From the NCBI GenBank assembly GCA_003987795.1, contig RXJO01000214.1:281-41899 (forward strand): a stretch of DNA of 41,619 nt. The letters run 5' to 3'. The first letter of the stretch is position 1. Each line of letters begins with the position of its first letter. The stretch comes from Curvibacter sp. GTDB taxonomy: Bacteria; Pseudomonadota; Gammaproteobacteria; Burkholderiales; Burkholderiaceae_C. Positions 19,733-31,645 of this stretch are shown piece by piece. Below the pieces are notes generated by a model. The model worked only from the letters and a program-made list of their open reading frames with translations, did not search any database and was not told the DNA's origin. A program made the position numbers and the translations under genes.

Positions 19733-22282
19733 TCAATCCGGCAAACGAGTAAGAAATGCTTTTTTTAACGTTAGGCGTGAAATCCCATAACGTTCAATAC
19801 CAATGCGCATCAACTGCACGCCCTCAGGCATGCGCATGCGACGTTTAAACATCAAAGAGGGTATCTGTGGCGAAAGCACGAAGTCACCAGCAAAATATGG
19901 CCCCGACCATCTCTCGACATTCGGCTCCCTCATCCATACCAATACTTTATTGAAACCCTCTCCTTCCACATCAAGGTTAATCACATACTCTTTTCCCGGG
20001 ATAACATGAACGAGTTGCTCTATATTCCCCTCCAGCAAGCCATTGGAATCGCCATCACCCACCTCCAGAATATGACTATAGCTTTTAGCCAAAAGGCTGG
20101 AGTGTGACTCGGAAGTGGCTGGCAATTGTACAGTGCGAGAGAATTCTCCCTGAAGTGCAAAGGCTGGCCCTCCTACGCCAATACGTGGATATTCTCGCCA
20201 TGGAAGAGCCGATAAGTCTATCTTCGAGGACTCGACCTCATTAAAATCAGCTATCGGCAGACTCTTTAATGCATATAGCTGGCTAAATTTCGCATCTTGC
20301 ACAAGAACAGTCAACCGCGGGTCGCTTATTAAATCCATCAAAGCCGAGTTATTCACTGGAGGAATGAAATAATCAGGAACCTGAATGTAACCAACCCCCG
20401 ATTTATGCAATTGCTCAAATAGCTGGCGCGCATCTTTACACCCATACATGGGAACCATGATCGGATCGAGATAACTTACCATTTTGCGCCGCGCATAATA
20501 CATGTCGGCAGGCCTGATAGCGAGAACGAGTGCCTCAGGCGAAATATATGCATGCATATTCTGGGCTATCTTTATCCCATTCAAGTTGGCCAGCGGATCT
20601 TTGCGCATCGATATTTCCAGAGACATCGATGATTCAGGGCGCCTAATATCCAGCAACTGCGCCCACTGAGCCAGATTACCGTAGAGCAAGAATGCACAGG
20701 CATGTCCAATAAGCAAAACGGCAACCACTGCCACCAGAGCCCCGCTCCTCAAGTTAATGCCAGCTTGGGCATAGAGTGACATGCTGCAACTATGTATAAC
20801 TCTGGCAATCCCACTTGCGGCCAGCAGAGCAATAGGTGGAGTGACCACCAGAAAATAGCGATCATTCTTGATCATGAGATCCGTGCCTATGAGCATGGAT
20901 GCGAGTACACCTGCGTGATATATGACAAGCACTGCTAGAGAAACAAGCAGAAATCCATCGCCTTCATCCATGGAACGCATATAGCGTACATCTTTCAGCC
21001 AACGCCCGAGCATTCCGGTAAAAATGAGATAAACAAATGCCAAGCCGCCTAGCCAGAAAACAAACCCATAATTATGTACAGCCACCAGCCCTTTGAGTAG
21101 CCCATACTGCAAACGGGTTCCCCAGTTATAGATGGAGCGTGTATATCTAAAATATCCGGCCCAGTCCAAACTAGGCAAAGAAAAAACTTCCGGATTATCT
21201 GAAATCGGAACTCCATAGATTTCCATATTGTGCAAATACGGATATCCAGCCACTATAAGCACCACTACCAAGGCTAGACTCACCACCCTCAGGGATATTT
21301 TCCAATTCGCCACACCACCCGTTGCAAATAAAACCACCACCACAATAGGAAGATACAGAATCACCTGCGAATGCGTCCATAATCCAAGCCCAACCAGTAA
21401 ACCAATATAGATGGGAGTCAACCAATTTTTTCGCTCCAAGCCTACGAGACTCAACATAAGCAAAACCATCCCGGCCACGGGTAAGGCATCGATCGCGGCA
21501 TTCTCTGAACCGATGGCTAGCAGTGGGACGCCAATAAATAGAATACCGGCAAGCCAGGCCGTACGTACGCCTTGTAAGCGCCCCATCCCGATAACGCCAG
21601 CTGCTGCTGACAGCATGAACCAGGGTGCGATGAGCTTCATCCATCCTGCGATTTCGGCGCTTCCCTGCAATGCATATGCGACATAGATCAACGAAGAATA
21701 AAGCGGCGGGTGGGTCCAGGGAGCAAAAAAACCCGAAGCCGAAGCGCTGGTATCCAGCAGCGGGTATACGGAAAGGCTGCGAGCGTCATAGATAGCCCGG
21801 CCTACCAATCCATACTCAAGCGCGTCGTTTTCCGCGAGTGGCAGCTTCGCCGCCAGAAAAATCACATCAACCACGCATAGAAGAAAAATTGACACCAGAA
21901 GCCAATCGCTGAATTTTCTGATTTCCGCCGGTCGATCGGCTTTTCGCCATCGTGATTTTTTCGTAGCTAGCAAAAAGGCAACGACCAAAAGACCAAGAGC
22001 CAAATAGCGCAAATGAATATGTGGTGATACACCACCAAACACAACAAGAGTCAGTATTGTGCAGAGCCCCAATATAAATGGACCCAAGGCAAGGGCAAGC
22101 GGCCAGGCAAGGCAATAAAAATGAGTACTGCTGCGCCAGGGCGCCAAACGCACAACCCCATAGCCCACCCCCGTGGACAGCAGAATAAAAATGATAAAAT
22201 CAACCATCAATGCAACGCCCAACCGAAATAAAATTATGCAAAATTCAGCCCTTGCAAATAATTTTTCTACAAAGCATGCCAC
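19733..22282 (-). CDS. large polytopic membrane protein, putative GT-C/PMT-like glycosyltransferase
   Basis: 849 aa; N-terminal about 550 aa hydrophobic with PLAENDALEYGLVGRAIYDARSLSVYPLLDTS (acidic motif in first loop) followed by a soluble C-terminal domain. Start uncertain (a later Met is possible). Confidence 0.75.
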   Translation of the reverse strand: MACFVEKLFARAEFCIILFRLGVALMVDFIIFILLSTGVGYGVVRLAPWRSSTHFYCLAWPLALALGPFILGLCTILTLVVFGGVSPHIHLRYLALGLLVVAFLLATKKSRWRKADRPAEIRKFSDWLLVSIFLLCVVDVIFLAAKLPLAENDALEYGLVGRAIYDARSLSVYPLLDTSASASGFFAPWTHPPLYSSLIYVAYALQGSAEIAGWMKLIAPWFMLSAAAGVIGMGRLQGVRTAWLAGILFIGVPLLAIGSENAAIDALPVAGMVLLMLSLVGLERKNWLTPIYIGLLVGLGLWTHSQVILYLPIVVVVLFATGGVANWKISLRVVSLALVVVLIVAGYPYLHNMEIYGVPISDNPEVFSLPSLDWAGYFRYTRSIYNWGTRLQYGLLKGLVAVHNYGFVFWLGGLAFVYLIFTGMLGRWLKDVRYMRSMDEGDGFLLVSLAVLVIYHAGVLASMLIGTDLMIKNDRYFLVVTPPIALLAASGIARVIHSCSMSLYAQAGINLRSGALVAVVAVLLIGHACAFLLYGNLAQWAQLLDIRRPESSMSLEISMRKDPLANLNGIKIAQNMHAYISPEALVLAIRPADMYYARRKMVSYLDPIMVPMYGCKDARQLFEQLHKSGVGYIQVPDYFIPPVNNSALMDLISDPRLTVLVQDAKFSQLYALKSLPIADFNEVESSKIDLSALPWREYPRIGVGGPAFALQGEFSRTVQLPATSESHSSLLAKSYSHILEVGDGDSNGLLEGNIEQLVHVIPGKEYVINLDVEGEGFNKVLVWMREPNVERWSGPYFAGDFVLSPQIPSLMFKRRMRMPEGVQLMRIGIERYGISRLTLKKAFLTRLPD

Positions 22283-22428
22283 CCAATAAAGTCACATCAA
22301 CCCCAAACCAGAAGTAAAGGAATTCCATAAACTGAAGGGAATTATTTAATTTCAAGGACATCCCCATCACAAAAAGCCTCCACTTCAACCCCCTATCCTC
22401 ACCAGTAAAAATTCATCAAAGCGCCACC

Positions 22429-22450
22429 CACCCGCACACACGGGCGGGTG
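22429..22450. terminator. putative stem-loop downstream of the fusion amidotransferase gene
   Basis: CACCCGC-ACACACGG-GCGGGTG: perfect 7 bp GC-rich stem in the gap between two - strand genes; only a weak T-run, so terminator function is tentative. Confidence 0.4.
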
Positions 22451-22463
22451 TTTAACTCACGAC

Positions 22464-22481
22464 ACCCCATTTAAATGGGGT
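22464..22481. repeat. 18 bp perfect palindrome ACCCCATTTAAATGGGGT
   Basis: Self-complementary by inspection; 7 bp stem with TTAA loop, just past the stop of the 22497-24446 gene. Confidence 0.7.
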
Positions 22482-22496
22482 TCAAAATTATGATTT

Positions 22497-24446
22497 TCAA
22501 TACATTTTTTTCACATTATCAATGATGCGCATGACAATATTAAAATCCACACCTATAATAGAACAGTATTCATGGATCGACGCAATGCGCGGCTGATTCT
22601 CCAAATAGACCAATCGCAGCGCCTCATCTCGGGAAATAACACCCTCCCGAATTTGATTGCTGCGAAAGGTCTCATACTCACTAAATCCGGCGATTGTTTG
22701 ATAAATATAGTTATAGAACGGGGCAGTACCGTCGCCAATCCGCCAACTAGTCGGAGTATCTTTTGCAAGCTCCCACCCGTACTCACCAATCAGTGTACGG
22801 TTGATTTCCTGTTCATCCCAAGAAATATAATCAAACAAATAAAGAAAATCCTGCCTCACAAAATAGTAAGAAAGAAATGCCGTAAAAGTATCGCCCAGAG
22901 ATTTATTTATATAACCCGGATTGAGGAGGTAATTTTTCAAATAATAAGCCACCATCCTTGCTTTGGACAGGAAGGACATTCGATTCAGCCGTATCCCGGC
23001 CGACGCAGGTGCTACCCCACAAAACCCCGTCTTGAAGTCTGTACGCTCATAGTGGTTCGTGGAATACACCATCAGACGGATATCCGTCTCCTTCATGAGC
23101 CGATTGGCGTGCCACATGAACTGTTTGTCTCCAGCCATGAAGAGCGGCACCATTCCCAAATCGGGACGCCGTAACCATGCCTCCACATTACGCCGAACAT
23201 TTTTTCGCTTGGCTTTGATATCTGCAGAAACCCAGATGTGTTCGACGCCCAGCCTGCCACATAGCCTAGCCTGATTGCGGCGAGCCAAGTCGGTCACCAT
23301 TCCCCAGTCATATGTGTACGCAATTGGGTTCATTCCATAGCGTGTCTTCAACAGATGCAGGCCATAACTGCTGTCGCGTCCTCCGCTGAAGCCGACCAAG
23401 CAATCGGGTTCGCCGTTATTGCTACGGTACTGGTCCAACAGTCGCAGCAGCGCCCCTTCGCCTGCCAGCGACTGGCGTTGATAGTTGCGGCAGTAGTTGC
23501 AGACGCCATCGGCATCGAACTTGATGAAAGGCATGGTCTCGGGGAGGATGCAACATGTGCATCGCCGCATACTGCGCCAGCGCTGTTGCACCAGATCCTT
23601 GCTGAGGGTGATGGTGCGTTGGCCGGGCTCCGTTGACACGGTATCTTGCATGGCTACGGCCGCTGCCGCATCGCTTCCCACTGAAAAATGGAGCCCAGGC
23701 TCTGCCGTGGCTAGGTCAATCAATACAGCGGTATTGGCCTTGAGCTGTTTCACCGTGCACGTCTTCCAACTGCCCCCCATCTGTTGTATGACCTTGCGGG
23801 CAATGGCCGCCTCCGAGCAATAGAAAGCCACTTTTCGCGATGCGTCCGCCACGAGGAACAGCGATCCGGTGTTGGTGGCCAGCAGCATGCTCTGCCTGGC
23901 AGAAAACAGCACGGCAAGCGAGGCTTCACCATAGATGCGGCCAAACACAGACGAGGTGGCACTTGCTAAGGAGACACCAGAAGAAATGGCTTGGTCCAGC
24001 ATGGCTGCCACGACCTCCGTGTCCACCTCCGTCTCCTTCACCAAGGCCGGCTGTTGTGCCCAGAGTTGCGGCTCGTTGACGATGATGCCGTTGTGAACGC
24101 AAACCACACCGCCCTTGACCACAGGCTGGTTGTTGGCATCGATGCCTTGCAGCCCGTTCGTCACAAGCCTCGCATGTCCGATCACAGCAAGGGCACCAGC
24201 AACCGGCAGCTCTAATTGAACAAGTGCATCGTCCCGAAACCGTTGGTACTCCTCATGGGCCAGCAATTCCGATGCAGGCAATGCCTTACGGATAACCCGA
24301 ATATCGGAGCCAGAACAGAACGCGGCGCCTGCAGCCTCCTTGCCCCGAGATTCCGATCTCAGAAACAACCGGGTCAGAAGTAGGTCGAATTCTCCGCGGC
24401 CAATGTCGCTACCCGCGCCGGCCACCACTCCAAAAATGCCACACAT
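22497..24446 (-). CDS. fusion protein: N-terminal class II (Ntn/GlmS-PurF type) glutamine amidotransferase + WbpG/PseA-like N-acetyl-sugar amidotransferase PP-loop ATPase
   Basis: MCGIFGVVAG (Cys2), GHARLVTNG, VVCVHNGIIVN glutaminase motifs; then CTCCILPETMPFIKFDADGVCNYC Zn-ribbon-like and DCLVGFSGGRDSSYGLHLLKTRYG PP-loop. Confidence 0.85.
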   Translation of the reverse strand: MCGIFGVVAGAGSDIGRGEFDLLLTRLFLRSESRGKEAAGAAFCSGSDIRVIRKALPASELLAHEEYQRFRDDALVQLELPVAGALAVIGHARLVTNGLQGIDANNQPVVKGGVVCVHNGIIVNEPQLWAQQPALVKETEVDTEVVAAMLDQAISSGVSLASATSSVFGRIYGEASLAVLFSARQSMLLATNTGSLFLVADASRKVAFYCSEAAIARKVIQQMGGSWKTCTVKQLKANTAVLIDLATAEPGLHFSVGSDAAAAVAMQDTVSTEPGQRTITLSKDLVQQRWRSMRRCTCCILPETMPFIKFDADGVCNYCRNYQRQSLAGEGALLRLLDQYRSNNGEPDCLVGFSGGRDSSYGLHLLKTRYGMNPIAYTYDWGMVTDLARRNQARLCGRLGVEHIWVSADIKAKRKNVRRNVEAWLRRPDLGMVPLFMAGDKQFMWHANRLMKETDIRLMVYSTNHYERTDFKTGFCGVAPASAGIRLNRMSFLSKARMVAYYLKNYLLNPGYINKSLGDTFTAFLSYYFVRQDFLYLFDYISWDEQEINRTLIGEYGWELAKDTPTSWRIGDGTAPFYNYIYQTIAGFSEYETFRSNQIREGVISRDEALRLVYLENQPRIASIHEYCSIIGVDFNIVMRIIDNVKKMY

Positions 24447-24448
24447 GT

Positions 24449-25765
24449 CTAAGCCCTAAAAGTATTCGACAGCAGATTCCAGCCGTGAATTCGCCTGGTG
24501 AGATAGATCAGCATCGCTGCTCCGGCCACGTAGCTCGCTGCCGTCCCTGCGGCGGCACCCGCCATCCCGAATGAAGGCAGCAACGCCGCTGCTACCAGCA
24601 CATTGGCACCCACGGTTGCCATCTGCTGGACCGTCTGGTAGCCCGGGTGCCCCGACACCATCATGAGATTGTCGAAAGGCACCAGGAAAGACACCGCGAC
24701 AAGTGCACACAGCAATACGGCGAGCGATAGAAACCCCTCCATGAGTCCCTTGGACGGCATGACGAAGGTAGCAAACAGGTAATAGCCAATCAGCAGCCCG
24801 GCAGCTAGCACCAGCGCTGTCGGCAGTACGTAGGCTGCGGATTGTCGCCTTAGCTTGACCATCGCGCCACGCTCCCCGTCGCGCATGGCTGCAACCATCA
24901 TGGGATTGAAGTTGATACGGACCATGGCCAGCACCTGGTAGAGGCCATCCACCAACATCACTGCAAAGCTGTAGACCCCGGTTTCCCTTTCAGAGAGGAA
25001 AAAGCCGATCATCAGCACATCCACACGAGAATTGATCTCCGAGAACATGCCTGCCACCAAGCCCGTGGAACCAAACCGGTAGTGCGTGAGTGCCCACGAG
25101 CGAGTGAACCCCGGCGTTCCCGCGAGTCTGTTCCGGACAATGAACGCCATCACGGCTATCGTCGTACCTGCTTCGGCCACGACAAAGCACAGGGTTAGTG
25201 TCTCGGCAGGCATGGAGGTGGCGGCAATGCCTGCGACCAGCAGCATGACCACGAGGTAGCGCTGAGCCTGCAGCACGGAGAACGCCTTCATGGCCCGCAG
25301 TCCGTTGAGATAGGCCAGGAGCACCTTGTTGAGAGGGAAAACCAACAGCCCTAACGCCGAATTACCGATGGCCCGGGCCGTCACTTCACTTTGGAAGATG
25401 ATCAAGAACAATGGCTCTGCCAGCACGACACCGATAGCGGCCAGCAGCCCCATGCCCAGGGCGCAGACGCCAGCTGTCCACAACATCCGACTGCGTTCGG
25501 ACGCATCGTCTTGGTGGTAGGCCGTGTGCCTCAACACAGAGTAGTGCAAGCCCCACACCGCAAACTGCGAAGTGAGAATATATACGGCATAGGCAATGTT
25601 GAAGACCCCCAATGTGGCCACATCACGCTGTGCAGTGACAACGATGTTGATGACGATACCGCTGATGGCCAGCACTACGAAACTGCCTAAGCTATACGCT
25701 ATGTCCTGGGACAGTTTCTGGTGGCGCAGGCTGTGCAACAGTTGCGCGCTCAGGGCCCGAATCAT
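24449..25765 (-). CDS. MOP-superfamily polysaccharide flippase (Wzx-like)
   Basis: 438 aa, about 12-14 hydrophobic segments, MATE/Wzx-like pattern (YSLGSFVVLAISGIVINIVVTAQRDVATLGVFNIAYAVYIL). Confidence 0.82.
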   Translation of the reverse strand: MIRALSAQLLHSLRHQKLSQDIAYSLGSFVVLAISGIVINIVVTAQRDVATLGVFNIAYAVYILTSQFAVWGLHYSVLRHTAYHQDDASERSRMLWTAGVCALGMGLLAAIGVVLAEPLFLIIFQSEVTARAIGNSALGLLVFPLNKVLLAYLNGLRAMKAFSVLQAQRYLVVMLLVAGIAATSMPAETLTLCFVVAEAGTTIAVMAFIVRNRLAGTPGFTRSWALTHYRFGSTGLVAGMFSEINSRVDVLMIGFFLSERETGVYSFAVMLVDGLYQVLAMVRINFNPMMVAAMRDGERGAMVKLRRQSAAYVLPTALVLAAGLLIGYYLFATFVMPSKGLMEGFLSLAVLLCALVAVSFLVPFDNLMMVSGHPGYQTVQQMATVGANVLVAAALLPSFGMAGAAAGTAASYVAGAAMLIYLTRRIHGWNLLSNTFRA

Positions 25766-26760
25766 GCCAGTGTGGAGCGCTTGTTGGCGGTGTCGCGGTG
25801 TTTGAGCGGGGGATTCAGGTGCTTGTTTTCGTCATAGTCGAACCACATGGCGAAGAACAGCGAGTTGAAACCCAGTGAGAAGGAAAACAGCCAACTCAGG
25901 AACGTGATTTCCGGCACATGACCCAGATTGAACCACAGCCACATCAGGCGCAGAAACATTAACGCACTGAGCCCTACACCAAAGAAGCCGAAGGCATAGA
26001 AGAACACCAGCGGATGGAAGTTGCGAATGATGTACTTTTCCTTGAGCCGCCAGAAAAACAGACGCACAAGCAAGGAACCGATGGTAAAGACTACCTTGCG
26101 CACCTGGATGCCCGATTTCTCGCCCACGTTGTACACCGGCTCTATGGGCACATCAACCACACGCATTCCGGCCACGTTGAGCTTGACCAGCAAGTCATTT
26201 GGCTGTCCGTAGCGCTTGTACATCCGATCCCAGTTGATGGTTTGCAACGCCGTCTGGTTGAGGGCTGTGTAGCCCGTCTGCGAGTCCGCCACATGCCAGT
26301 ACCCCGAAGCGATTTTGGTGAAAAGTGACAGGGCGGCATTGCCGAAAAAGCGAATTTTCGGAATCTTGCGGAATGCCTCTCCCGTGACTAGCCGATTGCC
26401 CTTGGTGTAGTCGGCCTCATCATCCACCACGGGATCAAGTATGGCAGGTAGATCATCCGGATCCATCTGCCCGTCGCCGGCCATGACAACAGCTATGTCG
26501 TAGTTATGATCACGCGCCCATTTGTAGCCCGTGGCAATCGCTCCGCCAACCCCCTGGTTCACTTCGTGCTCCAGCAAGGTGACTTTGCCGGCTGCATATC
26601 CAGGATGGGCTCTGATGACTTCGGACGTTCGGTCCTTGCTGCAATCGTTCGTGATGACGATCATGTCCACGAAATCTGGCATGGTCTCTATCACGCGGGC
26701 AATCTGGGTTTCTTCGTTGTATGCAGGCACAACAACAACGATTTTTTTCTCTCTGTACAT
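25762..26760 (-). CDS. glycosyltransferase family 2 (DPM1/polyprenyl-P type) with C-terminal TM segments
   Basis: MYREKKIVVVVPAYNEETQIARVIETMPDFVDMIVITNDCSKDRTSE...VVMAGDGQMDPDDLP; ATGA overlap with flippase gene. Confidence 0.92.
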   Translation of the reverse strand: MYREKKIVVVVPAYNEETQIARVIETMPDFVDMIVITNDCSKDRTSEVIRAHPGYAAGKVTLLEHEVNQGVGGAIATGYKWARDHNYDIAVVMAGDGQMDPDDLPAILDPVVDDEADYTKGNRLVTGEAFRKIPKIRFFGNAALSLFTKIASGYWHVADSQTGYTALNQTALQTINWDRMYKRYGQPNDLLVKLNVAGMRVVDVPIEPVYNVGEKSGIQVRKVVFTIGSLLVRLFFWRLKEKYIIRNFHPLVFFYAFGFFGVGLSALMFLRLMWLWFNLGHVPEITFLSWLFSFSLGFNSLFFAMWFDYDENKHLNPPLKHRDTANKRSTLA

Positions 26761-26776
26761 TTTTCTCGGACTGGAG

Positions 26777-27900
26777 TCAGATGGATGCCATGGCTGCGAC
26801 GACGCGACTCAGGTCCTGATCGCTGAGATCGGCGCTCATGGGAAGGCTCATGACCCGGTCTGCGGCCCAATGGCTGTGAGGCGTTTCCAGCGCCGACTGA
26901 TCATCGCGGTAGGCCGGCTGCCGGTTCAGGGCCAATGGATAGTGGACTGCCGTGGGAATTCCCATTCCTTGGAGCTTTTGCTGAACCACGGCCCTGTCCT
27001 CCACGAGAACTGTAAATTGGGCCCAGACGCAATCCCTGTTCTCGCGGACGGAAATAAGCCTTGCGGCACATCCTGCCTCCTTGAGCTTCTGGCGATATGT
27101 TCTTCCCAGCTCCAGGCGGCGCTGGATCTCCCAATCGAAGCGCTGCAGTTTGCCCAAGATGACTGCGCATTGGATCGTATCCATGCGCCCCCCTACGCCG
27201 ATGCGCGTATGGTGATAGCGCCGCTCCTGCCCATGCACCCTTATTTCGCGTAACACCTTTGCCAATGCATCGTCGTTGGTGAACACTGCACCGCCATCGC
27301 CATAGCAGCCCAATGGCTTGCTGGGAAAGAAGCTGGTGCATCCGACAGTGGAGAGATTGCAGCTTCTGCGCCCCTTGTAGCTGGAGCCGAAACTCTGGGC
27401 AGCATCCTCGATGACGCTCAAACCATGCACCTGTGCGATGGCGTTGATCTCATCCATATCAGCAACCTGTCCATAGAGCGATACTGGCATGATTGCCTTG
27501 GTTCGCGGAGTGATCTTGGCCTCAATCTGCGCGGCATCGATCAGGCAGGTGTCGGGCTCGATATCCACATAGACCGGCTTGGCTCCGGCGAGCACGATCA
27601 TCTCCGCAGTCGCCGCGAATGTGAATGGAGTGGTGATCACTTCATCACCGGGGCCTATGCCTAGCGCAAGGAGCGCCATCAATAGAGCTTCGGTCCCGGA
27701 GGCACAGCTGATGCAGTGCCGGGCTCCGGTATAGGCCGCGAGTTGCGCCTCCATCTCACCAACCTCCGGCCCCAGGATGTATTGGCCATGCTCCAGCACT
27801 CGTTGAATCCGCGCATCGATATCTTTTCGAAGCACACGGTACTGGGCCTTGAGATCAATGAATTCCATGCGCTCGACGGCGGATTGCGGCAGATTGGCAG

Positions 27901-27904
<4 letters not shown>
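26777..27904 (-). CDS. wlbC: DegT/DnrJ/EryC1 aminotransferase (WlbC/WbpE: UDP-3-oxo-GlcNAcA transaminase)
   Basis: [84 protein letters not shown]...[25 protein letters not shown] start at 27904 or internal ATG at 27868. Confidence 0.92.
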
Positions 27905-30745
<2,841 letters not shown>

Positions 30746-31321
30746 GTTTCAAGCGAAGGAAAAATTTGATGCAACCGTTATCGTTATCTGATCCGCCGTT
30801 TGGAACATGACGACCATAGATGCCCCCAAGCCTCACGAAATTATTTTCGCCTAGATAGGCACCGGAATGGACTTCGATGATCGGCGGCGGGCTTTCGCCA
30901 GGATTTGTCAGTTCAGCACTCTACCACCGGGATGTAGGTCGACTGATCCGACCTCCGCAGACAGGGGTTCTCACCATTTGCAACCACGGCCGCGCCCTGT
31001 ACGTGGACCCGATGTATCGCAAGGTACCTATGCATCTGCAGACTCAGGCTTGCGCCTCACTTGACCACGCTATGCTTGAGCTGAAAGCACATGACTGCAT
31101 TGATATTGTCACACCAGCCGCAGGGCCTCTAGACCTTTCTGGGTGTCATCGCCTAGGCATAACCTAAGTTCTGTAGATTCACCACGACCTGCCTCACTTC
31201 ATACGTACGCCACGTGTCCGCGATCAGCACAGCGTCAGGCGTGCCGTAGCAAGATCTGCTTGAATCGCCCTGGTGCGATTCACTACTACATGGCGGCTTG
31301 CGCTCGCCTCAGCAGATCACC

Positions 31322-31642
31322 TCAATCGGAAGGCTGCGGAAATAGGGTCTTTTGAAAGAGTTTTACAACGGTGAGCGGCTCCACGACCCCGTCGCTGATA
31401 GGCTCTGCCACACAAGGCAGCACCCAACCTTCGGCCTTCTCTTCGCGGCTCAAGCCCGGCCATTCGATGCGATAGCGCACCTCACCCGCTATCAGACGGC
31501 ACATGCAGGCGCGGCAGGTGCCGTTGCGACAAGAACTCAGCAAGCCGATGCCTGCCCGCTCGGCCGACTCGAGCAAGGACTCGCCGTCTTCAGCCGACCA
31601 CTCGGCGTCCAGATCGGGGCAGCGGATGCGCCATTCCGTCAT
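31322..31642 (-). CDS. 2Fe-2S plant-type ferredoxin
   Basis: CRNGTCRACMC (CX4CX2C) plus distal LPCVAEP; 106 aa. Confidence 0.85.
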   Translation of the reverse strand: MTEWRIRCPDLDAEWSAEDGESLLESAERAGIGLLSSCRNGTCRACMCRLIAGEVRYRIEWPGLSREEKAEGWVLPCVAEPISDGVVEPLTVVKLFQKTLFPQPSD

Positions 31643-31645
31643 GGC

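Noticed and set aside
30746-31321. JUMPStart/ops-type element upstream of the glycan operon
   Set aside because: No convincing GGCGGTAGCGTG-like motif in this region.
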